Under the pieces are notes generated by a model. It saw nothing but the letters and a program-made list of their open reading frames with translations, was not told where the DNA came from and did not search any database. A DNA stretch of 64,000 bases, taken from the NCBI RefSeq assembly GCF_945859685.1, contig NC_079149.1, positions 131,342,065 through 131,406,064 on the forward strand, read 5' to 3'. The position numbers and the translations under genes are program-made. Shown in pieces: positions 39,881-53,278 of the stretch (its first letter is position 1; each line of letters starts with the position of its first letter). The DNA is from Eupeodes corollae. Lineage: Eukaryota; Arthropoda; Insecta; Diptera; Syrphidae.

Positions 39881-42230
39881 ATGACCGAAAGATACAATAT
39901 CTTATACCGGTATTAAGGTGAAAAAAAAACGTCACGCACAAACGAAGACGATCGATGGATGGTTAATTCGCGTTTTTTGGTTCGGATGGATAATTTGTAG
40001 CTTTTACACGTGGATGAGACTCTTATGGTCCAGACGACTGACGACCGACGACGATACGACTATACGATGAGACGCGATGTACGCACGTAACAAAAATTGG
40101 GTGATCTCTCCCTTGGCTTGTTGTTTTGTTTTTTCGTTTTTTGAGATTCAATTGTATCTTTGTATCTTTTTCGACAGTTCTTTTATTTTAAGTGGATCAA
40201 ACCGGTCCCTTACGATAATTTTGTAAATTTCTCAAGAAGATCGAACCGATCGTCATCAATTTTTATGATTCAGAAGGGAAATTCATCCAATGTAACTTTT
40301 TTGTTTAAGGAGGTCACGCAAAATAAATAAAACAAAAACAACAACAGAAGCAAAAACCGAAGAAGATTTTGTAAATATTTTCGATTCAACAATGCGTACT
40401 AAGTATCTGGAGTATAAATAGATACAATTTTAATGCGAACTATACAATACACTGCTGATCAAGACAACTTAGTATCTATTAGTGGCAAATAATCACAATT
40501 TTTACAACCGGCACGCGGCGCACAGTTCGTCAGATTTTATAGAAAGAAACCGAATTTATTTATAACAAAAATAAAAGTAAATATCTTTGTTTTTATTGCA
40601 AATAGTTGTATCTTTCCATCTCCTTCCAGATTTGGATGTTTAAAAAAAATCAAAGTAAAAAAAACACTAGAAATAGATACAGACTGACTGTGATCTATCG
40701 TCACGATAAAACCGAATATAATTATTATTGTTTTCGAGATTGAACTCAGATGTGATGATAGTGAGTTCAAAAATCTGTCCGGTATATGAACAAAAATATC
40801 TCACAAGTAAACACGAATTTGTCTCTGTTTATCGTGATTCAATCGATATTTGCGACGAGCGACGAATAAAAACCGACGACGACGATCTCGTGTGTATCTT
40901 TGTATCTATAGTCTAGTTTTTAGTAGTAGATACAAAATTTCATTCATATAATTTTGTTTAATTTATGAGGATCATTGATTTCGCTGGATGCCTGGCGTTA
41001 AAGAAAAAATGCGATCAAAAGATACCGCTCGAAAAAATCTGCGAACCGGTTCAGATAAAGAGATACAAATGTATCTTGATCTCGCGATCTCTGTCAATCA
41101 TCATGTATCATATTCCCGATCTGGAAAAATGACGTGTTGAGAGTAACCCGCTGCCACGCCGCACCAGCCGCTGCTCAACTCTCTTTTGGACAGAGTAACA
41201 ATTACACACGACTGATAACACTTTGCAGACACCAGACAACACAGTATTTCAGCGGTTCAGCGAAATGAAGTTGAAGTCGTTACGAGGAAGGAAAAAAGTA
41301 TAGCTACTGTCAGCAGCGATCCGTCACCGTGAGACAACGACGCACGTCTTAAAAGCCCGTTTAGCGATTTTTAATTGCGCGCGGTTCGATTAACCACCAC
41401 CAGTTTTTAACATCACTATCAGCCTCACAAACCCGAAACAGAAACAGCAGCAGCACAAGTATGAGCACAGCGGTATGCAGCAGTATCAATAATTATAAAA
41501 CACTAAAACGAATGAAAGACTGCCACTGAAGGACTGATCTGATGATGGACCAAAGTTAAAAAGGCAAAAAGGGAAAAAATGTAAAAACTTGACATGGTTT
41601 TTGGATTTTTTTTTAAATTCAATTGAATGGAGCGCGCGCGTGAATTAGCAACTTCCTTCACCTCTAAAAATATATAAGTGAAACGAAATGCAACGAAAAT
41701 TATTATTATGATTATTATTACCGTATCCAACGGAATCAACCGACCATCTTGCCAACTTTGGATAAACTGGATTTTTCGGAGTTTATTTTTCGAACTGATG
41801 ATGTTAGGGCTGTTTGTGTTATGGTTAAAAGTGCTATATGTGGTGGATACCGTTTTGTTTGGGATGTATTTCTTTTTATTTTCTTACTTCATTTTTCGTT
41901 CTGGATGTATCTATAGATATTTCTGTATATATCTGTAAGGAGACAACAGCCTTTAACGCTTTGTTGCTTTTGTTGTTTTCTCATTGTTTACTATTGAGCT
42001 GGCCGTGGGGCTGGAATTCAACCCCCTAGTGAGCAGGGTAGCTTTTCCCTTTAACTAACAAACAAGAACTTCTGTAGAAAAGCTACTACCCTCACCCTCA
42101 CTCTCAGTCTTCTTGTTTGCCTTTGCAGACATTGTTCGCTCTCTCAATCAGTTTTAAACAGTTACATGAGAGTGGAATTTTTTTCGCGCTCAGATTTTAG
42201 CAGATTTTGTCAATGTGTTTAGCGTGTCAT
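39881..42230. other. GC-richer island, possible promoter or 5' exon region
   Basis: Base composition rises clearly above the surroundings, most of all at 41139-41480. There are CGACGACGAC clusters (40040-40080, 40851-40886) and a CAGCAGCAGCAC run near 41446-41457. A CACAGTTCGTCAG string that resembles an insect Initiator lies at 40521-40533. No long reading frame exists; small ATG frames are present (for example MKLKSLRGRKKV at about 41264-41302 and a 22-codon frame at 41461). At 42100-42128 a pyrimidine-rich tract ends in TTTGCAG and resembles a 3' splice site. Taken together this could be a promoter and 5'-UTR exon of a large developmental gene. That is inference: no protein match supports it. 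Confidence 0.3.
42036..42091. other. Imperfect inverted repeat
   Basis: GGGTAGCTTTTC (42036-42047) faces GAAAAGCTACTACCC (42077-42091). The arms pair over 10 bp, then over GG/CC beyond a two-base bulge. It sits just upstream of the splice-acceptor-like tract. Confidence 0.5.
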
Positions 42231-43450
42231 ATGGGTTTGCTTTGATAACACAGTGTCAGAAGTCGGAAACAAAAACAACCCTTAAGTCTTGTACTCATTC
42301 ATTTGGTATGTTTGGGATATTTTAAGAGCTTTCAGTTTTGACAGTTGAGATTCATAAAAGCTTTCATTGGAATTTTGGGATATTCTAACGTAAATATGTA
42401 GACTTTGAATGGTATGATAACGTCTGGTGTATAAACTTACTTTGCAGATATTCGGAATAGTAACGAAATGACGTATATCTTGGTTTTAAAAAGCAACAGG
42501 TTGTGCCTAAGTCTGTTAAGAAGAGGTTGGTATCTATATCATAATATGATTTCTTTTATTTCTATTTTGATGAGAGAAAAAACATACGGGTGGTGGAAAT
42601 TATATTCACATATGGATAAATGGTAATTTGAATTTAGATTGGTTAGATAGAGATGGTTGTTCTCGTTGGGACAATATATGTCATAAATAAAGAAAAAATT
42701 AATTCCGAAATTAATACCTATATATGGGGAAAGATAAATGATGACGTTTAATTGGACACTTAAAATAGTCTGACGTCTGGATTAATACTTTATGGCTTTC
42801 ATAAACGTGTAATAGGGTTTTACTTATCAAGGTTGTCCTTGAAAAAAAAAGATAAATGAAAGAGATAACAGTTTTTGGTTTTCTAGGTACAGATCCAGGT
42901 AAATTTATTTCCAGGAACTTACATAATTATACAGATTATTAAAAGCCTAGACATGGAAATATTTTGCATTTTCTTAATTTTCTAAATTTATGATGTTGAT
43001 TATTGGGGAAAGTCACTATTTTGCCAGTGACATGTGCTCTTTCAAAAAAAAGTTTTATTAAGTGTAGACAATTATTAGACCCCAATTTATCTCCCTTGAA
43101 AAAAAAGATCATTATTGGAAATAGTTTCACAGTCCACAGCCTCCAAAATTCTTACAAAATAGTTTCAACATTTTGGCTGTTAAAGATTTTGAACTTGTAT
43201 GAATTCTTCTCGTCAAAGACCATCAACATTTTTCTAACAATTGTTGACATACATTTTTATTGAATTTGATTTTTTTGGAATTTTTAATTTATGAGTTTTG
43301 TGCTTTTTTTTAAAAATGGGGCTTAGGGATTCTAAGCTATAAAATTTTGTAATAATTTTAGGTTTTCAATCTAAAAAGTTCAAATATTATCGAAGTGTTA
43401 TGTAACATATTTGACGAATTACTTACACTTGTTTGCGTTTATAGATTACA
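42231..43450. other. AT-rich non-coding DNA, no gene seen
   Basis: Nothing beyond chance open frames is visible. Confidence 0.5.
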
Positions 43451-43454
43451 CGCT

Positions 43455-44870
43455 TCATCTCCCCTCTATTTATAAATGAAATGTCTTATTTCTTTAGTCT
43501 TAAACGATCAAAGAATCTTATTATTCTAGGTGATTTAAACATTGATGCTCTAGTAAGTAATTCTGTTTAAGATCCTTATAAAGTTCTCATAGCCAAAAAT
43601 AGACTTATATCTTTCGTGATCGAAGTGACTAGGATTTGTTGTAGTACGTGCCTTGAGCATGTTTTTGGTCGTTTTGATAAGATTCCCTGCAATTTTATTG
43701 CTGAAATTAACCTTGAACTTAATATAACTGACAACTTTATGACAGGAATTTTTTTTGAAAGTGTTAGATGTGAAAACAATGATATCTAAAAATTAGATGA
43801 CACAATGTAAAAGTTGGCTGCAGCATAAGTTCCTATAAAAATGTTCTTTTAAGAGTCCCACAGGGAACCGTGCTGGGCCCAATTTTATGTTTGGTTTATA
43901 ATAATTCCCTTCATTTCCTTTCCAAGCAAAGTCAGAGCTTTTGCTGATGACCTTGAAATTGCATACTGTAGCAATAGTAATTTGAATCTTATTTCACATA
44001 TTGGGTATGATGTTCACTTGCTAAGATTTTCGTTTGCTAAACATAAGTTAATTGTGAGCAGCAAAACAAAGTTAATGTTTTTCAGCCTAAGAGGTAGTAT
44101 CTCTCCGGACATACCAATGATTTTTAATGTTCACGATTTCTGCAATCAAAAGCTACTTTATGGTGAATGTAATGGTGACCATACTCAATCATACTATCCC
44201 AATGTCCAATGCAGTGGTAGCTGTTTTGAAATTGAAAAAGTTAAAGACTTTAAGTACCTCGGCATCTCAATTTATCAAAACCTTAACTATGACAAACACA
44301 ATGTTATTTGAAAAAAATATCTTCATTCATCCATCCGTTGTTTCTTCCACCTGAAAAAGCATTGCTCTTCAAATTTGTTGAAGACGGTTTATTTTGGCAT
44401 TTTTCATTCATATATCGACAAACTACAACAACCCACCGTTATTCATAAATCAGCTGTATGTTTGTAAGACCCATCGTTTAACACCATCAATGGAACTTTT
44501 AGGTCTTTAAAAATTCTTCCCGTTAGAGATTTATATTTTTTTAAAGTTTCAAAAGTGTTTTTGATAAGAGCTGGATATTTGGATAGTCCGATTTCCGACA
44601 AACGAAGTTTTAGAAGTAACTCCACCTTAATAGTAAATATCCCATATTTTCGTACGACAAGCTACAGAAAGTCCTATTGCATTGCTTCCTGCAAACTTTT
44701 AATACGTTGCTATAGAAGTTCGTAAAATACGAAATATTGGCGCGTTTTTAAAAGAAATAAAGTTATGACTTCTTGCCGTAGACCATCAAGACATAGAAAC
44801 TTTGCTACGTTACACTGTCTAAAATTAAACTTATGTATATAACCAAATACGATTGATGATTGATTGATAA
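43455..44870 (+). mobile_element. LINE relic, endonuclease end plus RT thumb and 3' tail
   Basis: LKRSKNLIILGDLNIDALVS (about 43500-43558) is the C-terminal part of an apurinic-type endonuclease domain (GD-x-N motif). The sequence then jumps to LRVPQGTVLGPILCLVY (about 43846-43896) and, in another frame, FADDLEIAYCSNSNLN (about 43936-43983), the catalytic Asp pair. The front half of the RT is therefore deleted. DFKYLGISIYQNLNYDKH (44249-44302), LKILPVRDLYFFKVSKVF and IPYFRTTSYRKS give the thumb and C-terminus of a CR1-like or related element. The sequence ends with GATTGATGATTGATTGAT (44851-44868), a short-repeat tail typical of that group. Several stops show it is dead. Confidence 0.85.
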
Positions 44871-44984
44871 AACTTAACTTTAAAAATAATTTTTAATTTT
44901 CAAATTTCTTTTTGCTAAAAGCATTTTTATTTTTCTAATGTATAATTTTCAACGTATAATTTATATTAATTTTTACTTGCGACA

Positions 44985-45160
44985 TATAGGAACTATATGG
45001 CAAGTTTTGCATTCGTGCAAAATTTCGAACTCCAGATTTTAATCTAACATGATATTACGATGGTAGACAAGTCGAAAAAAAGTGGGTCTCGCGATTCCGT
45101 CCGGTCTGTTTTGTCTGTCTGTCCACGCTCCTACAGCCTTAACCATTGGATCGATTTAGT
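44985..45160 (+). repeat. Dispersed non-coding repeat fragment
   Basis: Strings such as CATATAGGAACTATATGGCA, AAAGTGGGTCTCGCGATTCC, a GTCTGTCTGTCC run and CCTACAGCC followed by TTGGATCGATTTAGTTCAAA are typical of a common class of insect dispersed repeats with a (GTCT)n centre. It supplies the start codon and first 30 or so codons of the long frame that follows, but has no coding character itself. Confidence 0.45.
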
Positions 45161-45656
45161 TCAAAGAATAGCTCTTGCTAACCGCTGTTTCTTTGGACTA
45201 AGAAAGCAATTGAGTGGTAAAGTCCTCTCTCGAGGTACCAAAGTGTTGCTATATAAGATTCTTATCATCCCCGTCCTGCTATACAATGCAGAAGCATGGA
45301 CTAAGACAAAAGCGGATGAAAGCACCATGGGTCGGTTCAAGAGAAAAGTTCTTCGTGTGATCTACGGTCCCGTATGCATCGGAGGGGACTTAAGGAGAAG
45401 ATGGAACGACGAGCTGTACGGGCTGTACAGCGACGAAGACTTAGCCAGAAGGGTAAAAGTCCAACGACTTAGATGGTTGGGTCACGTAGGGCGCAAGGAA
45501 GCCAATTCTCAGGCCCGGAAAGTCTTCGAATCCACACCCACAGGACAGTGCAGTAGAGGAAGACCGTGGATCAGGTGGCGCACACAAGTGGAAAGTGACC
45601 TTACACAACTTGGAGCGCGAAACTGGAGACATCTAGCTAGGGACAGAGCTCGATAA
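45060..45656 (+). pseudogene. 198-codon chimeric frame: repeat plus LINE RT C-terminus
   Basis: This is the longest open frame in the window. Residues 1-35 or so come from the upstream dispersed repeat. From RIALANRCFFGLRKQLSG onward it is the C-terminal part of a non-LTR retrotransposon protein. LIIPVLLYNAEAWTKTKADE is the post-RT thumb. RFKRKVLRVIYGPV and RLRWLGHVGR follow. RGRPWIRWRTQVESDLTQLG is a basic tail. The last residues, NWRHLARDRAR, are the normal terminus of this family. There is no catalytic core and no Asp box, so it cannot be a polymerase. The frame may be open simply because the insertion is young. An unrelated start codon in frame is probably luck. Confidence 0.75.
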
Positions 45657-45732
45657 AGAAGTTTGTTGGGTGAGGCCCTAGTTCACACAGGACTGTAGCG
45701 CCACCTTAAGTAAGGAAGTAAGTAAGTAACGT
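45160..45732 (+). mobile_element. 5'-truncated LINE with TAAG-type tail
   Basis: The element begins inside the reverse transcriptase thumb (about 45165). It runs without frameshift to its stop at 45654-45656, then has a short 3' UTR (GACTGTAGCGCCACC near 45693-45707). It ends in a short-repeat tail of AAGTAAGGAAGTAAGTAAGT character (45707-45729). Severe 5' truncation and a simple-repeat tail are normal for LINE copies. The absence of frameshifts contrasts with every other LINE in the window and suggests it is the youngest. Confidence 0.85.
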
Positions 45733-48700
45733 TTTGCATCTCAAAATAGTTTTTTTTTTAATTATTTTAACTGTGCATGAGCCCGAAAGATCGGATTACT
45801 TTGACAAAATTGTTATTACATTCCTTTCTTTTATCCAAATCAATGCATTTGGTACATATTTATGTATCTTTAAAACAATAACTATTATAAATACCAACGA
45901 TGGCCGTCCGTGTAGCGCCGTTGTATCGGATTAACGAATATGATATATTTAATCAACAATCCATTTTAAAGTGTCTATCAAGAAGTATTGTATAAGGTTG
46001 TTTCACACATATTTTACTTTGCTTTGCCTGTATAAACGAATAAATACTTAGTTCAAGTTTAAGAAATGGAGTATATGTGTTTTCTATTAGAATCACCTTT
46101 TTCAATGTATGATACACATTATACCTGTAAAGGTGTTACGTACAACCTCAACAGATATTGCTTACGTGTCACTTCATATCTGAAATCCAAAACGCAGAAG
46201 AGCCTGACTGTAAACAACACATGATAAGCAATTTCTTGTACTTGTTCGTATGCTTGCTTCTTTTGAAATTTAACGAAAAAAATAAACTGAACGGCTTAAC
46301 TCCTTGTTTACGCTGAAAACTTGTAGAAAAGAGGGCATGTGATTGGATTGTAGTAAGTACTAATTTTAACATACATGTTCTTCCTCTTTCTTATCTTCAG
46401 ATAATTTACTTTCTATCCTGGTTCATCTAATATTAAACTAAAATAAAGCTATCCAATAAAAAAAGCTTTGAACGAAATAGTTGAATACACAAAAAATTGT
46501 TTTCGTTAAGTATGCTAACAAGCATTTTTCATTTCCGGGATGAGCTGTTTGTGCGGTTTTGTTGACAAGTCAAGTGGTATTTATATCTTGAAGACAAACT
46601 TATTTAACAGGTATACTTTTAAATCTTATATAGGTACTTTAAACAGACTTTTTGTATACAGGAGCAAGTTCGTCTGACCCAGTCCTGCATTTTATTTTGT
46701 CTTCCATTATATTTTTTGTAACCTCACACAAAATAAAACCGATTTGGCAGCACCACTGTTTTTAAAAATAATTTTTGTCACTAACTATTCTTATTATACA
46801 ATATTATTATTAACTATGTCTATGTATTCGTATTTATTTTTGAAATCATGTACTTCAAATTTAAAAAATATATCTTAGAAAATATATGTTTTCGTTAAAG
46901 CATCAATGTATCATACAAATCTTAGGAGAAATTACAAATAGGAGAAATACAGTCTGGTTTTTGCGTTCATGTACAAAATTTTTCAGGGTATATTGCAGAT
47001 TTCGAAATTCTTTAAATATTTTTGATAATTTGAGGCATTTTGAAATGTTCTCTCTTTCTTTGTTTTGTAAAAAATGTTACTTGCAAGTTAAAACCCTAAA
47101 AAAAAAGAAATACAAAATTTTACATTTAAACGTCGATATTTTGTTGAACTAACACGGGTTAAGTTATTTGAATGTTGAGTTTGCAAAGTATTGAGTTTTT
47201 GAGGTAAAACAATATGTGGAATAAACCAACGTTATGTAAGTCATCAATATTGGACATTCCAATGCTTTACTTTATGTTTTTAACCCCTCATAAATCTAAT
47301 TCAAAATTTTAAATTGAATACTCTAAATTTTGTTTGCATTTTTCTGAACTCCTCTTTTGTTTCCTGCCTTAAAATTTAAGCTTTATTGTTGAATAGTATA
47401 TTTTTTTTATTTTAAAATCGTAGTTCGTAAAAAATTAGACAATCAATTGTAAAAAAAGCCAAAATTTCAACAAGTGAAAATATTCTAGTCCAATTATATT
47501 GTCAGGCATATCATAATGAGATAAGGCCATGCATAAAATGTCAATAAAATATAAATGTAATATTGAAAATTAAATATTATTCTGTTGAAAAGAGCTGTAC
47601 GTATTTATTATGAAGTATTTGATTATATCGATAAATTCTGTCATTTTCATAACATTGGACGCAATTATTATACGTTTTTAGAAATATTAGTTGAATATTA
47701 ATTCAACCATTCTATCTCTAAATATATTTTTGTAATCGTTTCCAATCCTATACCAATAGGTACCTTTAAGCACACGTGTTAATTCAGTCGAAAATTCATT
47801 TCGATTCCGATATACAGAAGATAGAAAACTCACCTATCCTATTTTCGATAACACGCATTGCTGCTTCCAATAATTGGTATTTTGGCGAATAGATACGATT
47901 TTAGCGAAAAAGGGCTTTTATCAAGGATACAATTCATGATGTGTACATTGAGATTGCAATATATGGTATATACACACACACCACTGGATGAGTTTAGAAG
48001 TACAAAAACCATTTACGTTAACGTTTCTATAGAACGACAACGATAACAAATTAATAGACAGCTCTATGACAAAATTATATCAAAAACCATTCAGGATGAT
48101 GATGCGTCCTCTACGCTATGTCCTGTCCATGGGTCCACGTTAAAAACGTGTTTCGTTGCGGAGTGAATAAGTGCTCATGTAACAAATGCGCACAATTGTG
48201 TTATAATGTAACATGATGGTTAATTCAACCACATTATATCCTCCATCGTGCCATCCTCCTGATCCTGCTCCAACTCCTCCTCTGACAGTCCCTCGTTCAG
48301 GCGTGACCAGATTTTTTGTTGTTTTTTTTTAGTATAAAGCCCCATGATAAAAATCGTGGCAAAACTGCGTGAACACGTAGGCTTGGTAGGACGAACATTG
48401 AACATCCTGTTTTTGCATCACAGCCTTACATTAACATGTAACAAACCACTAATTTAGATTTCATTATCCTGCCAGTCAGTCATTTAGTGACACACATTCT
48501 GTCAGCTTAAATTTTCAATACGTTTTTGGTGTGTAAACAGAGGGTGAGCGCGTAGAGATTGTATCTTGTATCTTGTATCTGTTGTTGCGATAATGTGTTA
48601 GTCAATGTCTAAATTCCGGATAGACAGATACAAATACCGACCAACCTACCTTTCTCTATAAGCTATGTAAGTGTGACTATGCTATGGTGAAAGTCATCTT

Positions 48701-51700
48701 TCACAGCCTTCACGGTGCATTTGATGATAAATTGGCAAATCAGATTTCCCAAATGGGTTAATGGTACTTTTTTTTGTTAACATATATAACATTACATACA
48801 TGCATATATTTACAATTTTGTACGTCCTATATAAATATATAAGAGTATGTAAGGAGATAGAGAGGTACCTGTATTTTGTATTTACTTGTTTGGGCTTTAA
48901 ACACATTTATTTTAAAAGGGTGATTGGATGCTACAAATTGACACAGAAAATGGACAGATGGTTTTTAAATAAAACTTTCCGGAAGTTGTGTTCATGAAGT
49001 GAATGAGAATTCAACATTTTTAATTGAGTGCCATGATGAGATTTTTAAGAACATACGAGTTAAAAGGAAAACATCATTCGATCGTCGATTAATGCGGGAG
49101 TTGGATTAATTAGTTGGGATGCAATTTTAAAATTTTCTGTCAATATTGCTACAGTATTTTTTGATGTTGATGATATTACATAAGTCTAGAGCAATAGAGG
49201 CTAAAAGGAGGTGTCGTAAGTCAGTTTTTTTTAATAAAAAAAAATTAAACTGTATCCTTTAAGAAGTACACAAAAAAAGGAAAAGCAACGTTTTTGGTTG
49301 TAGGATCTTCGATCTTTTTAAACCGAATTAAATTGAAGAAGAAGTTAAATCTTTTAATATTTTCTAAGCTTAACATAATGTTTTCAGCTATTAATAATTA
49401 TTAGTTTAAATATATGAGTTTTCAAATTCAGTTAAGTGTGCGTAACAAAATACTGCTGCACTGAATCCCATCACACAAATTCCCGCCGAAAACTAGTTAA
49501 AATAAATGTTAGGTGGGATATCACTACTACATTTAGTAATAAGAATTTTTGAAATTTTAATTTATATTTCATCAAATAGAAAGTATTTGAAGAGCTGATA
49601 GTTTACACAAATTTGATTCAAGGAATATAGAAAAACTTCGTTCTCGTTGATTCTCATTAATTGGTATCACCGCTACTATGCAAAATAAAATCAATACCAA
49701 GGACGCATGGTACTGCCCACTACTTCCGCTACTGATCATCATTAAAAACTTATAAAACTTATAATGTTAGTCTCTGATAGAATATTTAAAAATATACTTT
49801 AAAATTTGACTAAAAACCTAAGCAGAACCCCTTCTGTGCTCGCAAATTCTCATCAATGTCATAGCTCGTTTCTCCAAATTGTACAAAATAACCATAATTA
49901 TCTTTGTGCTTATAATAAACTGCACTGGTGTGGATAAAATAAATACATCGTATAAAATACTATTTAAATGGCGAGATATCGTTCTTCGTAATTCTTAATA
50001 GAAATTTCATTCACAATATTTTTGAGGTCCTAGAAGACCATTGAAAAAATGCATCTTCTTAAATTTTAGCGTGGTATAAGATTTACAAATTATTACGAAA
50101 AATGCAAAAGTTTAGGAACCAAAACTTAATAATCAAATTTAAAAAATTCTCTTTTGATTGATGATATTAAGCTTAGATTTTATGAAGCTTTGGAGTGCTT
50201 GGAATTTGTTTCCTTTTTTAAATCTCTGTTTAAAAATTCAAACATGGTGTTACCTTTAAAATAAAATGTTTTGAAGTCGATATTTTATTCTGACAAACAA
50301 GAAATCCGGAACTTGCGTACATCTAATGTACAAAAACAATACATTTAAATTCTAGGGATTTTTTAAAACATCGAGAAATGCCAACATTTCCAATTCAAAA
50401 ACGTCCAAAAGGAACTTAAAAAAACACAAATACTGTGGATAATTATCAGATGCTTTCTCTTCACCTTATTTAAATAACTCACCATGAAAAGAAAATAATT
50501 AGGTCTGATTTTTTTCTCTACAGGAAATTCAAGTGTAATAATTATCATCTATTTGTAAACCTATAATTAATTACGAGCATATACCCCCACTACTTTTGTT
50601 TGATATTGAACTTTATCTATGGTAAAATATATAAAAGAACTGCCTCTAGTCAAGTATCCACTAGAGAATAATATAATAAGCCACTTTATTTAACAATTGA
50701 TGAGCTAATTACAATTGAAAAGGAATACAAGTCTTAAAAGGTCAATGAAATTACGAAAAGGTCAATACGATAGCATATAGCTTTGAATGTAATGTATTTT
50801 ATCTTCTTTATGAACATATTTTCCTGCAACCGCATTTGAATTCTTTATTTTCAATGGTTATCAATTTTCGCTTTGTCCTGATTTAACGAAGATATTTCAT
50901 CCGCATTTAAAAAGAAAATAGTAATTAGAGGAAATAATGCCCCTAGTGAAAAAAGTTACTTCTTTTTCTGGTTCTTTTCAAGACTTCATAAGGATTTAGA
51001 TTTTGTTTTGTGAAGTTGAATTATTTATACAATGATTTTCTATTGCAAATATTTAACCAAGAAATATTTTCAAGAAGATCCTTTTAAGTCAAGAATATGA
51101 ATGTGCAAAAGTCGTACCAACTAAGGGAACAACGAAAAATAAATAACAAATTATCTTATTTGTAAACTATGCAACTTAAGTAAGATAACTCAGCTTTAAT
51201 TTAAAATTCTCACTTACATACAAGGACTTAAAAAACAAAACAAATGTATGGTTCACTAAGGCGTATATTCACTATTTTTTTTATTTGCACTTTCTACGTT
51301 AGTTTAGCGTCTGATTTTTTGATAGAATTTTAAAGACATTTAAATTATTATTTTAAGATCTTGGTCGGAAGATCTAAAAAGAAATTGACCCTAAATCCGA
51401 GTAAATATTCTTATCTAGAGTAAAAACTTCTCTTGCATGTAATTTAAGAATTCTCTGTACAAAAAATTGAAGATTTCAATAAATAAATGAACAACAAATG
51501 CAGGCAGCAAAAATGTTTCAATTCTTTATAAAATATATAAGCTTAACTCCAGATACACTCCCACCACCTTTAAAGCCTTATGCTTAATGTGCACCCATCA
51601 CGTATAAAGACTAAGTTCAGATAAAAGAGAGAGTAAAATAGTTAAAGCTAAAACCAAATTCACTTTTACTCGTCCTTAAAAATCACAAACCCGAGTTTAC

Positions 51701-52212
51701 TTAAGTATAATCGTTAACCATTAGCAAGGCAATCAAATCGTCCCTCCTATTATCCATAAAAATAATTCTTAGCAATCTGACTTGTAGTCGTAACGCACTA
51801 TCTTCCAGACCTAACCTTTTGTTATATTCCAAAAATTATTTACAAGCCAAATTGTTTTCTTTTGTGCAATCCTTACAATTGTACAAAAAAGAAGAATGAA
51901 ACCAACTCCTTTTGGAACTTTTCATTTAGTTTCCTCTGGAGGTGAAGCTATAAAAATGGATTCTTTCAGAAACGATGCAATTTACAGTACACTCGCCTTC
52001 TAACGTATGCAGACTCCCTCCATATCTCTTTATATTACATGAATTGTAGGTTAAGATAGATAGTCAAACAATATGTTTTCTTCCAAGCCATTGAGCATTT
52101 TTCTTCCAAACCATACTGAATTTTTACTTTGTTTTTGGAATTGAGTTTGATGAAAAAAAGTAATAAATAAAAACTAAGGGTTGTGTAATAAATAAAACCA
52201 TCACAAAGGAGT
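45733..52212. other. AT-rich non-coding DNA with a repeat trace and one GC-richer patch
   Basis: No secure gene is visible. At about 50345-50400, ACATCGAGAAATGCCAACAT followed by TTCCAATTCAAAAACG aligns with the core of the dispersed repeat near 6580. It looks like an old fragment of that family. At 48220-48345, minus strand, a short frame has coding-like codon use (see findings). A 15-bp palindrome (CACGTTAAAAACGTG) lies near 48138. The rest looks random. Confidence 0.45.
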
Positions 52213-53278
52213 GTGAATGGCTTCTTATCAGATTTTTATATTTTTTTTGGGGATTTTAACAATACAAAACTTTGCACGAAGTTAATTGAAATATATTTAT
52301 CTTCAACCATATAAGTCAAGAGATGAGAGAGAGATCAGAGCCCTTAGCATTTCAATAGCTGCTTCGATGATAAGGGTAAGAGAAATTGTTGGGGAAACAG
52401 TTCCCAAGATTCATGAAATAAAATAATTTATTAAAACACAGAAAAATATATAAGTAAATTTAAAAATGCTTCAAACAAAATTTAAAACAAAGTAGTGTCA
52501 TTATTTTAATTTAAAGACATCTTTTTGAAATTTCATTTTAAATCAATACAAATATTTAATTTATTTGAGGTTAGTTTTGTGAATTAATTTTTGTAAGGAT
52601 ATTCAATTGTAATGTAGAAAGTATTTTAAAATAGATCAAAAAAATTATCTAAAAAACAGAATTTCAATGTGTTCCAAAAACATTTTAAAAAATCTTTACA
52701 TTATGTTTAAATTGTTTGATTGAAATAAACAATTAATTTATAGTTGTGAATGGCTTCTTATCAGATTTTTATATTTTTTTTGGGGATTTTAACAATACAA
52801 AACTTTGCACGAAGTTAATTGAAATATATTTATCTTCAACCATATAAGTCAAGAGATGAGAGAGAGATCAGAGCCCTTAGCATTTCAATAGCTGCTTCGA
52901 TGATAAGGGTAAGAGAAATTGTTGGGGAAACAGTTCCCAAGATTCATGAAATAAAATAATTTATTAAAACACAGAAAAATATATAAGTAAATTTAAAAAT
53001 GCTTCAAACAAAATTTAAAACAAAGTAGTGTCATTATTTTAATTTAAAGACATCTTTTTGAAATTTCATTTTAAATCAATACAAATATTTAATTTATTTG
53101 AGGTTAGTTTTGTGAATTAATTTTTGTAAGGATATTCAATTGTAATGTAGAAAGTATTTTAAAATAGATCAAAAAAATTATCTAAAAAACAGAATTTCAA
53201 TGTGTTCCAAAAACATTTTAAAAAATCTTTACATTATGTTTAAATTGTTTGATTGAAATAAACAATTAATTTATAGTT
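52213..53278 (+). repeat. Perfect 533-bp tandem duplication
   Basis: Unit 1 (52213-52745) and unit 2 (52746-53278) are identical base for base as far as I can check by eye, including homopolymers and GATGAGAGAGAGATCAGAG. The match continues two bases to 53280. Unit length is 533 bp, not a multiple of three, and the unit has no open frame, terminal repeat or transposon motif. In a region where every other repeat is strongly decayed, complete identity means either a very recent duplication or an assembly artefact such as uncollapsed haplotypes. Confidence 0.95.
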
